The translations under genes and the position numbers were made by a program. Shown here one piece after another: positions 39,140-52,100 of a stretch of DNA of 64,000 nucleotides. Position 1 is the first letter of the stretch; each line of letters begins with the position of its first letter. The notes under the pieces were generated by a model, which did no database searches, was not told the DNA's origin, and saw only the letters and a program-made list of their open reading frames with translations. The DNA comes from Prinia subflava (lineage: Eukaryota; Chordata; Aves; Passeriformes; Cisticolidae). The stretch covers positions 77,712,472-77,776,471 of the forward strand of contig NC_086249.1 of assembly GCF_021018805.1 (NCBI RefSeq), written 5' to 3'.

Positions 39140-39480
39140 TTAGCAAGTTAGACGAACACCATTAATGAACAGCTTGATGGATACAAGGGGGCAGAAAACA
39201 TGACTAAATTTAGGTATTTTCTCTCCCTGTATGTGGGGAATGTATGTGCCCCAGCAATACAACTTTCGGTGGTGAAGGGGTAACATTGTCGCATAAAAGG
39301 GTTGCCTTTATTTATTTTAGTGGCACAGTTTAAAGGCTAATTGGAAGGATACTCTTGGCCTGTGCTGAAGTGCTTAAAGGGCTCCTTGTGGCTGCTTGAG
39401 CAAAGGGCCTTTGTTCCGTGTGCGGGCTCACGTGATGGCAGCGAGGGGATAAATAGCGACAAGACATGTGCACAGCAAAG
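39140..39480. other. Candidate conserved non-coding block
   Basis: This unique stretch lies just beyond the minisatellite. It has homeodomain-like ATTAATGA and CTAATTGG words, an E-box-like CACGTG (in CTCACGTGATGG), a TATA-like GATAAATAG and retained CpGs. No coding frame is apparent. The assignment as a possible enhancer is inference from motif texture. Confidence 0.22.
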
Positions 39481-39499
39481 CGCTGACTTATCTCTGCAA

Positions 39500-39534
39500 C
39501 CCCCCTCCCTGCCATCCCCACCCTCCCACCCCGC
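39500..39534 (-). other. C-rich tract (minus-strand G-quadruplex potential)
   Basis: A series of C runs (C6, C3, C4, C3, C3, C4) with short spacers, ending in CGCTGCAG. The tract plus GCTGCAG also resembles a strong polypyrimidine/3' splice site. The following sequence (GCCCTCGGATGG) is not recognisable coding. Confidence 0.65.
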
Positions 39535-41527
39535 TGCAGGCCCTCGGATGGTTTTTTTGTTTGTGTGTTAAATATGATCCAGTTTTCTCTGCTGTAGTTA
39601 AATTCGGGGTGAGCTGAGGAAGGGGGAAAACAGAGGGAAATCTCCATCTCGGTTAAGACGAACTTGCCAATGACTTTCTAATGCTGTAGAAAGGGCAGTT
39701 CTCCAGGCGTCTTTAGGATTTTAATGAGTGTAGCTGATGCTTCGGGTAGGGCTTTTCTTTCCTTTTATGACAGATTGCTGATACCAGTCCAGGAAACCTA
39801 AATGCAAAAGTCATTTGTGGCTGCACCGTTGTTCTCCTCGTCCATCTCCCCAGGTCCAGACGTGCTTGCTGTGGCAGCAGCCGTGGGTGGGAGGATGGTG
39901 GGAGCTGGGTGTTCTGTCCTGGCAAGGTGCTGCACATCTGTCCTGGTCACTGCCCCTCTGTTTTGTCTGTGGACTCTTCCTCTGCCAGCAGATACTTAGG
40001 TGATGGGTGCTGGTGCCTGGGTTTGAGGAGTGGGCTCCTACCAACCCTCCAAATGAACCATCTGTCTTTAATGACCTCTCTAGCAGGGGTTGGACAGTCT
40101 AGGGCTTTTTAAAAATTTTTATTTCCCCCCTCCGTCTCAGGACATTTTTCAGTATTGTGCCTGGTGGTTTCATGTTACAAATCCTCTCAGCTGGCTTCTC
40201 ATTTTATTGGCCACCTTGTACTGGCTGTAGGGAAAGGGGGGAAAAGGCACCCTCGGGATCTGAGGCTCGACTGCTGCCCCTGTATTTTTACCTTTTCCTA
40301 CTACTTCTGTGTTTCAGGCTCAGTTTTAAGTCTCAGTTGCCAAGTGTTTGATATGAGATGACTAGGCCTGTTCAACCCTGAACTCACTTCAACATTTTAA
40401 ACTTATAAGAAGGGTGTTAAGGGATTTAAAGTTGCATGGCCATTTCAGAAGTGCAGCAGGTATTAATTCCCTGAGCTCCATCATTTATCTTTATGGAGAG
40501 AGCTGGACCATTGCACACTTTTGACCTACATTTATCTGATGAAAGAAGAGGGCATGAAATACAAGTCCTCAGTTGTTTAGTTCTGGTCTTCTTTTTTTTT
40601 TTCTTCCTTTTGTTTTGTGAGGGCATCAGGAAAGAAATGTGGGGGTGGGTGTCTCAGAGTTACCTGATGCTTTTGAACTCTTGGAGGCCAGGAACGATAC
40701 AAATGTGAAGAGAAGGCGAATTCTTGCCATCACTGGTTTCTGGCTGGTGATCCACAGAGCTTACAGCAACTTCAAAAACCTGTGAAAATACTTTCTTTAG
40801 GTTATGCATGGGCTTTTGGGTTTTGGTTTTTGTTTTAAATTCTTTATTTATGAGTTTAGGACACAACGTTTCTTTGTTTTAAGGGAGAAGTGAGTAGCCG
40901 TCAGTGATTAGCCTTTCCTGTGTTGCCTACTTAACCAGATATTATGTAAAGCTCCTAGCTGCTGGTTTTTTATTTGAACACAAGATCCAGCCACTCCCAG
41001 CTCTGGCCTACAAATTTTCCAGACCTTTGAAATGTAGTGCTATTTCAGGTACAAGTGTGACTGATGGCTCTGCTCCCTCATGGAGTATTGTTGTTTTGTT
41101 CACAACCATTTTCTCTGGGTGGCTGGGCTTCAGGGAGGTCCTGAGCTTGCAGCGCTGCAGATTTGCACAACAGGTTAGGTCTGCCACAAAGATAACAGGA
41201 TCTTTTCACAGCTTTTAATACTAAGATTTAGTCAGAACTTCTTGCAACTTAGGCTTTCAGCACTCTTGGTTCTTATGGGAAGGTTTATGTTTGGGGAAAA
41301 AAACCAGGCTATTGATCCCGGATATTTTATAAAGGTGGTATCAGAAGAGAAAAATAATCTATTCATTAGCATTGGCATTGCCAGCTGTTACAGGTATAAT
41401 ATTACATGTCATTTTCCCGTGATGACCTGTAGTTACTGAAAGTGTCACTGTATGGTTTGTGACTCTGTGGGAGGCTTGAAGTAGCTCCTGGTGATCATTT
41501 CTTACCCCAAACCTCTGTCTATTGCCC

Positions 41528-41559
41528 TTTTGATGCAGCACTGTGGAGCTGCATCAAAA
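41528..41559. repeat. Perfect inverted repeat, 12-bp stem and 8-nt loop
   Basis: TTTTGATGCAGC (41,528-41,539) and GCTGCATCAAAA (41,548-41,559) are exact complements around the loop ACTGTGGA. No poly-T terminator or other context suggests an RNA gene. Confidence 0.9.
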
Positions 41560-43485
41560 CCCTGTGTCCAGAGGAGTCCTGGAGAGGGGACTCTGTTTGG
41601 GGCTGAACCCAAAGGGATAGGAGTAACCTGTGTCTTCTCTTCTCTGGCTGCCCCAAGCCGGCATTAGGGAAGCGTTAGCTTTTATTATGGGTAAATTGTA
41701 TTAATTGTGCCCTTTTGATTGCTGCCCTCGTGCTGTAAGAGTGCATTTATGCCAGATAAAATACCTGGGTTTGGAGGGGTGTTGAGGACACAGGCTGAAG
41801 GAATGATTTTATTTTCTGTATGTGGCTTGGACAAGAAGTCTTTGAATCTCTCCTGTAGTTTCTAAATTAATTCCCAGGGAGTGTGGGGCCTGCAGCTCAA
41901 ACTCTTAGATGTGACAAGTGTGACTATTCACATGCCTTCAATTTTTGGGAAGGCTTAAACAAACTTGTCTTTTCAGAATGTCATTTGAAAATCACTGTCT
42001 ACTTATTTTTCCTCTTTTTTTAAAATTACCTTTGAAGTAACATTGAGTGCTACCATTTAATCTTTCATACTGCTGATGCTGAAAAAATGCCATTGGTAGT
42101 GTGATACCATTTCAGAGGCAGTGAGGTTTTGGCAACTGCCTGGGTAGGCAGCAGGGGGTTCTTTTGGTTTCCCTACCTTCCTGCTGTGATCTTGCTGGGA
42201 ACATGATTTGATCCCTCCTGCCATGGAGAAGGCTCTTCGCTCCAGGCCCTTGGGGATGATGCTGGTGGAGATTTTGGGGTGCCTTGAAGGGCATCAGAAG
42301 CCTGGGAAGGTGGTCAGCTCAAAGCAGGCACACACAGTTTGTGTCTGGGTACCAGCCTGGTCGTCCCTTGGCCCTTGTGTCCTGTGTTCGCTGCCAGCAA
42401 GGTTGCTGATGGTCCTGTGGTATCAACACATCTCCCATTGCTCTCCCAGTCACTGCTCTGGAAAATACCAGACTTCTTCTCCTGACCTGAGCAAATGTCA
42501 GGTCTTGTTACTAATCAGTTTTTTCCTTTTTTTCTCCACTAATCTTCCTGTGAGAAGTCCCTGTGCTAGCCTTAAGAAGTGGATCAGCGCTTGAATTTTC
42601 ATCCCTGTAAACATGGTACTCCTGTGTGCTGACTTACAAATCCCATTGAAAGGTCTTATGCTGCTGTTTGGTTTTGAAGTATTTCAGATAGGCTCTCATT
42701 GTCTGTGACTGCACGCTTGTTTATTTACTTACTTATCCGGGTGCCCTTTGGTCAGCTGGAGGGCTTCAGTCGTTTTTTGCCTGCACTTTGTTAGATCTTT
42801 TAAGTGTGGTTAGCAAGCACGCTTAAGCATGGTTTAAAATTCTTATGGTTGAGCAAAATTACAACACTCTTCTGCCAGCATTGTGGTGGGAGCCAATGGT
42901 GTCAGAACCCTCTGAAAAAACTTGCTTGGAAATGATGGAGAGCTGCAGCAGTCAGGGGCTCTCAGCCATGCTGACCTGTGTTACAGCCTGGGTTGGCCAC
43001 AGCCACATCTGAGCCCTGCTCTGCTCCAGCCTGCCAGCCTTCTGTGCCATCGATCACTGCTCTGCCTCTCTTTAGGGACCAGGAGGCTTTGGAGATGAGG
43101 CAGGGCTTGGTACAGGTTGATGGAGAAAAGACAGGAGGAAGGAGCAGAGGGCTTTGGCATGGAAGAGGCTGAGATTGATTCACTAGCGTTGGATGTTAGT
43201 CGGCACAATAATCTGTGTCATCCTGGGCCTTCAGTAGGCGCTTGCCATAATTGTTTTTGTAAGAGTAGGCTAACCTTTCTGAGGGGAAAAAAATGCCAAC
43301 AGAATAAAAGTCTGGCTATTGTAAAGTAAAATATGTTCTTAGCACAAATGGGTAATTATCTCTCAGAGCTTGGTCTTATCTATTCTCTATTCTCAAAGGA
43401 TCTGATGATACCATCTCGGTGGCATTTCCTCAGGAAGGTTTGTAGCTCAGATCCCCTACGCCACCCTGGGCCTGCCTGGGCCACT

Positions 43486-43517
43486 GGGAAGTGGGGGGGG
43501 TGGAAGGGGAGGGAGGG
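43486..43517 (+). other. G-quadruplex-prone G-rich block
   Basis: G3, G8, G4, G3 and G3 runs with short spacers (AAGT, TGGAA, A, A) satisfy the usual G-quadruplex pattern on the plus strand. The surrounding 43,440-43,660 is GC-richer than its neighbours. Confidence 0.75.
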
Positions 43518-44046
43518 CCATATGGACATGTTTTCCGAGGGAGACAGGAAGGAAAACAGGATTCATTGCCCTCTTCACCTCCACTTTGCTCCGTTGAGTG
43601 CCCCATTGAGAGCACGCTGGGCATGACAGGGTGTAAGTAGGGGTTTGCACACCCGTCCCCTGGGCGCCTTAGCCTGGGCCATTGTGTTCGTGTCTGCAGT
43701 GTGCTAATCTCCTGCATGTGATCGGTCTCCTTTCGGTGTCTGCCTTAAGTTACTTAACAACCAGCAGATTAACCTTAGGAAGATTTCCTCTGATTTGAGG
43801 GGGAAGCCTGTTCTTTTCTTACTGAACGCAGGACTCGAACCTTATGTAAGGGACCAAAGGTGTTGACTGCAGTCCTTGGATATGGGATGCATGGCAATGT
43901 CTGGTGTTACTGGGACTTTTTTATAGTGTAGGTCATTTGAAGGGGGTTTGGACTTCCATTCTCCTCCCAGCCAAGATCCGGGTGAGCTGGAAGCTGTATG
44001 AAGGAGAGTAGCTATGCCATCTTTTCTTTCCCCAGAATCGATAACT

Positions 44047-44100
44047 TATGTGTACATGTTTGTATATATGTGTGTGTGTGTACATGTATGCATGTACAGA
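44047..44100 (+). repeat. TG/TATG-rich microsatellite
   Basis: An alternating TGTGTG and TATATG tract with embedded TGTACATG and CATGTACA arms. Simple purine-pyrimidine alternation, possibly Z-DNA prone. Confidence 0.8.
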
Positions 44101-45803
44101 TAAACAATCCATTCATGTAAAAGGATCCCAGGAGATCATCCAGTTGCGTGTCCCAAGACTGGAGAGCTTTGGTCTGTTAGGCTGTTCCTGATCGCTAGTT
44201 TGTGTAGCCTCTGGTCTCATGGTGCTGCGTCCTCAGGCAATCTGTTTCTGCAGGTAACCATCACTGATAAAGAGGACCCTGTAGTTTGTAGCAGCATGCC
44301 CCTTGATTTCTAGCTGATAAATGAAAATCCTCAGGAGTTTGTGTCTTATCCTCAAGAGACATACTGCTTTTGATAGGAATGCTGCAACCTTCACTGCGTC
44401 TGCTCCTCCTTGTCAGGAATCCTTGACCCTGTCTACTTGTTTGCAGGCTGCAGGTGCTCAGCCTCCTAGCTCAGCAGCACTGGTTTTGTTTCTGAGCTGT
44501 GGATGTTCATTTTGCTTTTCTTTCCACTCTTCTAGACAAAGAAGCCACTGGAGTTCTCTACCGGCCTGGCTCTCTGGCAGTGGCCGCCGCTGCTGTGCCT
44601 GAGGCCGGGGTGCAGGGAGGGGAGCTGTCAGGGGCCTTCTCCTGGGGGCAGTAGCTCACCCTTAGCTGGATTTTTAGCTGAATCTCCAAGTCACACCCAC
44701 AGACATCTGCTCAGGTCTGGTCTGAATGAGGCGTGAACTGCTGGTGCCCTGGGGCTGGGGGGAAATGTGGGTCTAAGCTGTGACTCGCAGCAGTACATTC
44801 TGCTCAGGATCGATGGGCTTAGTTTGACGGTGAGGGACTCAGGAGGAGTTGCTGCATGTACGTGGGCTTCCTGTCCCTGCTGCTTCAACACCCTGCTGTC
44901 TGCTTATGTTCTCAGATGCTTTCTTACCCTTGGCTTTTGCCCATTTTTTGCCTGTTCTGTCTTGCACATAGCAGCTTTCCTGCTTTGCCTCCTTATCTCC
45001 AGACAAGGACAGGAACTTCTTGCATTTTGGCTGAAGCTGAAAACAAAACAACCTTCTCTTAAACACCCACTTTGTTTTGGTGGGCAAGGTGGTAAATCTC
45101 TGTGAAAGAACATTTGCATCGCTCTTGCTTTCCTCTTTTGGGATCAATACTTCCTTTTTCAAATATGATTATTACTGAAAGTGATCAAGTCACTAATGAA
45201 TGCAAGTGATCCTGTACTTAAAGAGAAACAACTTCTGGCAAACTACGCCTTTTCATTTCCTCTGGCTTCAAGAAAAGGTAACTTACTCTACCCATAAACA
45301 CCACCAACCTTGCTGTTTCCCTGGCTTTAGCTGAAAGAACATCCTGAATAGTCCTGCATTCATCTGGCTGGTGTGAGAGAGCCTGCTTTCGTGGAGGCAT
45401 GTTTTGAAACGGCTTAAGTTACAGTTATGTTGTCCTCAAAAAACCAGAATTTGTTTTTTCGTAGCTGAGGACAGAATAAATGGATTTCTTTAAATTACAG
45501 TATTTTTAGTAAAATTGTGGGGAGTAGAGTAGTAATAAAATTGTCTACAGCTGAGATAACATTTTATTTACTTATCTGGTTTTTTTTCCCCCTGGTTGAG
45601 AGCTAGCACAAGGCATTGTCTCCACATAAGCACAGCAGAAAGGTCAGGTGCTAATTTCTGTTCTTCAGGAAAGGGACAAGAGCTGAAAAAAACTCCACTC
45701 TGCTGTTGAGCTTCTGATCTTTATTAGCAGCCTGTGATCTGGTCTGCTTGTTCTTGTTGGTAATGCAGTTTTCTTCCTCCTCACTATGTTCCTAGTAGCT
45801 GGA

Positions 45804-45820
45804 CATCCATCCATCCATCC
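45804..45820 (+). repeat. CATC tetranucleotide repeat
   Basis: Four tandem CATC units; a short microsatellite. Confidence 0.85.
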
Positions 45821-46117
45821 GATACTTTGGTAACAGCAGCTAAAGTCATGGGACCAGGAATCTGTCTGAGCCTTTCCAAATTACTTCTCGGTTCCTTAGC
45901 ACCTGACTGAATACCCACCTGAAAAGGTAGATATTATTCTCCTCCTGACAGGGTTCATCACAGTTCCAGTCACACAGCACAATGGTAGTTAATTGTGAAG
46001 CAATGCTGAAAGTGATGTCCTTGGCAGCAGTAAGTTTTTCTTGTTGAACCTTTTGGCATGGCAGTGGCTTTTAGCAACCCAGTACTCATGAACCTACTTC
46101 CTTAATTTATAAATATT

Positions 46118-46147
46118 AAATCAGAAGAATTAAATGTCTTCTGATTT
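46118..46147. repeat. Perfect inverted repeat, 11-bp stem and 8-nt loop
   Basis: AAATCAGAAGA (46,118-46,128) is exactly complementary to TCTTCTGATTT (46,137-46,147) across the loop ATTAAATG. It lies inside a long AT-rich stretch. Confidence 0.88.
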
Positions 46148-49100
46148 TAGTCTTTAAGCTAATGAAAGTGAAGTAAATCATGGTTATGGATGAACTGCTA
46201 TGTAAACTAGCTGCTGTAAAATACTCTGCCAAGCAGAATACTATAACAAAGTAAATCCTGTAAGCCTAAAGCTTAATTACTGATTTGATTTAGGTATATA
46301 TACAAATGCTAAGAAAATACTATAACTTTGAGTTCTAGTGTAAGTTGTAATTCAAGCTGTAAAACAGTTTCCGTTATGAGCCTCAGATTGGAGACCCTCT
46401 TTTTATTTCTTTTTCTTTTTAAAAATTTTTTTCTTTCCTGTTTTGGCTGACAGTTTGCATCTGGCTTGTTCTCTCTGGAGGTTGTTTTGTGTGTTTGTGC
46501 TTTGTGGTTTTGTTCTGGCCTTGGAAATCAGAAGGGTGATAGGAATTATTTCCCTCCATCTGAATGAATTCTATCCTTTCTTTTATAGTGGGTTATAGCA
46601 AACACTCTAAACTAGAGGAGAAATTTGTGTTAGGGAAAACTTGATAGCTCTTGAGATATGGAAATATTTTGGTATTGATAAAGCAGTCCTTTGGTGGAAG
46701 AGGGCCCTGAGAAACTGTCTCCATCAGAACTTCATAATATTTTCTTAGAACAGGGAGTATAAATAGTGTCACAAACCCAATAGGTTAGAGCTGTGATAAT
46801 TCTAACAAAATCACGTTTATGGGGAGACATAGTGTGTTGGATAAACATTGTCAAAATTTGGTCATGGAATACCTCTTTTGAGCCCTGCAATAGGAGGAGC
46901 AAGCTTCAAGAAGTGATGTTTTTGGTGTTTGGTGTATTTTTAGGAGTGTAAGTGGATTTTTAAAATGGATTTTAATGCTTTTCTTGTCTGCATGGTTTCT
47001 TTTTGAATACCACAACTGCATTTTGATCACTTTAGAGAGCATTCTACTAATTCTAAGCATCCTAAGGCTTTTCATTCTAGGTTACCAAGTGGCTGGGAAC
47101 TTGCAGGACCTGAGTGTTGGACGTAAGGCAGCCAGAGGAAAGATCTGAATTTGAAGCAATGTTTGTTCAGGCCAGGCATTTTCCAGACGGGCATTTCTGC
47201 CCTAACTGGGACAGGATTAAACTCTTGGAGTATTTGCTGTCTGGGATAACTTGAGTGCACATGCTTTCCTGAGCGAGGGCACCAGGCCGTAAGCGCTTTG
47301 GACTAAGCGGTTTGCCTGTGTGGTGCCTAAATGGTGTCTAACACAATGCTGATTCGGTCATGAGGCCTTTGAGTGGTACTGCCGTGTAAATAAGAAACAA
47401 ATTGATGCTGAGCTGCACTCTCACGCTGAGCCTGTGTAATTCCATTCAGTCCCAACAGCCTGTTGTTCCAACTTTTATTAGTGTTCAGTGCGAGCTTCCC
47501 CCAGTACCCAGACCGCATGGGTAGCTGGTGGAGAGGCTGCAGCCTTATCTTCTCCCTTCCTTTGCAGACATAGCTCTCTGGTTGCCTTGTGCTCCAAATG
47601 GAAGGATTCATGGTTGAGTTCCCATTGGCTGCACATCCTTTTGTGCCTCTCTGAGCTCTGGGGATGCCCCAAACTCCTCTAATCTGCCTGGAGAGCAATT
47701 CCATAGGGAAGGGCTTCCTTGGCTTCCTGTGCCACGTGCTGGGTTAGATCCTCAGGACGTGGCTGGTGGGGAAGTTGTGGGAGCTGCAAGCTTCCTGTTC
47801 ACCCCGTGTGAGACATGTCTGCCTCACACTGTCCCTGAGTGGTTTCTTCAACTGTTTCCCGTTGGGAGCTGGTGACATCATGTATATTTGCAGTGATGCA
47901 GAAAAAGTGCCTGGCAAATCCAGCCTTGTTCGCGTGTTCTTAGGGACATCTTGTACCTTGAAAAATAACCTGAGAACATCTGTGTGCAGGGGTGTATTTA
48001 CTCATGCTATAGATACCCACTATGAAGTTTCTCCCATCTGTGCTTCTGCCTAGATGGATTAATTTAATTTATAGCTTGCTGCAGCTGTAGCTGCAGATGT
48101 GGGAGTCTGTCTGTTCTACCCACAGACCCAGGGCAGGCTCTTGCTCAAGTTCTGCTCCTTTTTCTAGCATTTTTCTGAGGTTTAGGAACCTCTTTGATCT
48201 TGGCTCACCTAGGAAGGAGTGAACTGTGTAAACCTGAAGGTAATTGGTAGTTCTGCTCAATAAAAAAGGTGCTATGTCTTTTTTTTCCTGCAGTAGCTTA
48301 ATTTTTGCCATGATTTTCATCCCTTGGTTTGCTTTAACTGTTGGTGTTTGGGCACAGTAATATAAAACAGGTAACATTGGGAATATAAAATAGTTATTTA
48401 TGAATACTGCACATGTAACTTCCACATCCTCCACAGCTTCTTGCTGTAAGCTTGGTCTTCTTTTAAAATGCAGGAAACCTGATATCTTAAGAGAAAAGGG
48501 ATAAAGCAGATTGTTGGTATCAAACTCAGCACTGGAAGGAGACAGAGAAGGGGCTCAGGGAGGAATTGCACTTCACATTTGCATGTGATGTGAGGTCAGA
48601 TATGCGTTTGTGCTGAGTGGTGCTTTGGTGACCTCTGTCATTCTGTTGAGTGACTAATCAAATAGATAGTTAAATGCCTTCCAGTCCAAATTGTTAGTCC
48701 TCCTTTCTCAACAAAGAGAAGAATAACACAATTTTAGCCCGCTGTGCTGTTCCCTACTGTGCCATAGTGTGGGCCTCACAGAGGGCTTTATGTGAAACTT
48801 GGCATAGGGAGAAGATAATTGGACTGTTGCTCTTTTTTCTTATTGTTCTGTTAAATTCATGATGCACTTTCCTCTAACCAGTGCTCATTATATGTAATCT
48901 TATAAACTGCCCTGCTAACGTACCTTAGTAATATTCTAATGATTCAGAGACACACAAAAGCACCGGGCAGAGGGTGATCTTAGGACCTGATTAATGATGT
49001 CTGCTGCTCCTAGGGGAGGAGGGTGACAACTCCTTCCTGTTGGATTCGTGGTGCAGTTTCTTTAAATAGCTGTAACTCTTGCAGCTGAGCGAGGGAGGAT

Positions 49101-52100
49101 GAGAGTGTGTGCCCACTGAAATGTCACGGGAGGAGTGGGCTACACCTCAGTTCTTGGTGGTCCTCCATCACAGTGTTGAATGACTCATAACCTGGGGAAC
49201 TGAGGATCTTTTGCTTCAGTGCAGTTCCTCAGGGGTCTCAGCTTGCTGTGCAAAAATTGTCATTTGAGAGTAGGATGTAAACCTGCAGCAAATGCTGGGT
49301 GGATTTTGGAGTACAGAAGAGGGTCCCTGCAGGAGGAGGGTGCTTCACAACCCCAGCCTGCTCCTTGTTTCTGGAAAATTCTTTCTTGGATTTGCAGAAT
49401 TTTAAAATTATTTGGCATAGAGTGAGCCATCAGTTGCAAAGTGTGGGAGGAGTTGGCCTGCATTAAAGGCAGTCTTTTCTCACCACCCTTGAAATATAGA
49501 GCTTTCAGAGGATCTAGTGACTTTTAATTTTAGAAACAAGAACACCTTAGATCTGAAAGTACACCAGCAGCTCCAGCTCAGGGCCAGGCAAGGTGTAGAA
49601 GTGACAATGCTGAAGCAGTGGAGTTTTGTCTTGAAGGACAAAATGTCTCTGCAGAGAGGGAATTCAGAAATTTATTTCGTTTTGCTTTGCTTTCAGGCTT
49701 ATAGATGAAGATCTGAATTTCCTCTACATCAGCAAATCTTGAATTTACAGCCTCTTGAAGATGTCCACATGATGCTGTTAATATTTGTTTGACAGACCTT
49801 TTGTTACTAAAAAAGCTACTTTTTTTGGAGACTGTCTTAACCTGCTCATTCCCTTTTGCTGTGCTGAAGAGAAGTGCAAGAATTAAGAATAATCCTTCCT
49901 GTAACCCCCTTCTTGTTTTCCACATTTAATGTGGAAAGCATTAATGCTCAGAAGCTCAAAGTCAGAATGCATATACCACCTTTGAAAAGCCATACCACCT
50001 TTTCAGGAATAGGATTTTTTTGTGTGTGTGTATGTGTGTGAGATTTTGTTTGTTTGTTTATTTGGTTGTTTAATATTTGGGTTTTTAAAAAAAATATATG
50101 GGGTCAAGAGTGAAAAATTAAAAGGTGATGGGATCTCATCTGATGTGAAGTAGTAGTAATCAGTAATGCCTTTTTGAATAGGCACTCCTCTTCCTTTTCA
50201 TCCTGTCTGCCAAACTGCAACATTGTTTGCAGCATGTCTTTTTATGAAGGCTGGGAAGCCACGCCTGCCCTGGGTCCTTTGTTCCAGCCACGTTGAGGCA
50301 CTTTCTCAAAGTCAGAGGGATTGATCCCACTTTCAGGGGCCACTGCAGCCCAGTTGCCTTCAAAACCAAGGTGCAGCCAGCTGGGACACTGCCTTTGGGC
50401 TGTTGTACCAGGGCTATTGCTGGTGATGCCATCGTACCTCCGGGGCAGTGGAATGGGATCATGTCCTACTCTCTTCCCTTCCACCCTCTCCCTTCTGCTT
50501 CTGTCTAGCAAGGAGAGGTGTGCTGGAGCATCCTCTCCTGCCTGGCCCCCAGCATCCGCTCCAAAAGGACACAGACCTCTAACAGGACTTAGGTTCTTGT
50601 CTGCTTGCCCTGGGATGTCCCACAAGGCATCACTCACCCACATTTAGGCTGCAGAAACTGAACTGCAGGATGCTGGCAATCTGGTCTCAGCCTCTTGCTG
50701 GAGGAAGAGGAAGTCTGACTCAGCTTCCTTGGTTTTCCCTCAGCACCCATGATTCTGTCTTTCTGCTTCTGTGGTGTCATCTGCTCTCCTCCGGATCTGG
50801 CATGGCATTGAATGTGCCTGGTGCTTCTGATGGATGTGTCCGCTGCTGTTTCCTGGTCTCAAATGGCCACTCAGTACAGAGGAATTGCAAATACTCTTGT
50901 AAGGCATTAGTCCTGGTAATATTTAGCTGTTCAGGAACATCAAAGCACTTTTTAAACTAAATATTAATGAATTACATCTGACAACACAACTATGGAGTTA
51001 GTATTTTTATGGATTAAAAGGAAACAACTGAATCAAAACAGAAACTTGAGTTGCATGTTCAAAATTGCACAGGAAATCTACAGCTGAAGTGGAAATGTGT
51101 CACCTCCTTCCAGACCTCTTCTTGACATGGATTCTCCCATCTCCGACTGTCTTGCAGTGACAGACACCCCAGATTTGTATGTGTGTTCATGTGTCTCTCT
51201 GAAGACAGTAATTCCCTTCTGAATTTGGGTTTTGAAGTTTCTGCTAGTTTTTGTGGCAAAGCTGGAAAACTGGGGGGGTAGGGTGGGAGGATCAAGGTCT
51301 GGAGTTTATCATGGGAACTGACTCTGTTGGATCCTGGCAATGTGCACATCTCCATGTTGTCTTCCAGCCCCAAGCCTATTGTTCTTGGGAGGACTTTTCT
51401 GATGTTTTTGTTTTTTCTTGTAAGCCATGTTTGAGCTACCTGCTGGCTTTAACAGGAAAAAACATGGTTGGCATGTTTTTCAGTGCAAAGGCAAGATGCA
51501 AATGTGTGCTCTTTATCTGCTAGATGCGTCACACCTGAGGAGGTGAAAGATGGTACAAGAAAATTATTTTTTAAGGTAGCAGATTTGGCAGGATGAGTCT
51601 TGAAAAGAGTAGAAAGATGTGCAAACTGAGAAGATTTAGAGGAGTGGTCACAAGGGCAGAAATGCAGATGTTGTTGGAGTCAGACTGTCACTGCATGCTT
51701 GAGCTGCATGAAAAATGGTAGCAATGCTAAGATCTAAATGTGTATAGAAGTTTTTCCAAAGTAATTTTATATGTTCACAGGTACTGTGGTATAGCTGTTG
51801 GTTTGAGAAGTAATTTGGCAGAGAGCTTATGGTCTGCTAGAGAGTTTTGCAAAACCATTTAATGGATATTTGTTACTCGTACTTTTTCATAGGCCTTAAC
51901 TATCTCAGTTTTGTAGACTTGAGAAGCAAGTTTTGGATATTGCAGCAGACAGACAACACAGAAATTTGTTTCTTCCCGTCTTTGCACATCAGGCCCTATT
52001 TTTTGCCCCACTGAATCTGAGGTACCTGTATTTTCATGAAGACCCGCTATCACAGCCAAAGTGGTGGGAAGAACAAGTAGAATCCAGTCCTGGAAGTGTC

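Noticed and set aside
44249..44270. Splice acceptor TTTCTGCAG followed by GTAACC
   Set aside because: The AG is followed immediately by a donor-like GT and no exon-like frame; similar chance sites are frequent in T-rich DNA.
50242..50647. 133-codon minus and 108-codon plus frames
   Set aside because: They overlap in a GC-richer patch, are mutually exclusive and resemble no protein; typical chance frames.
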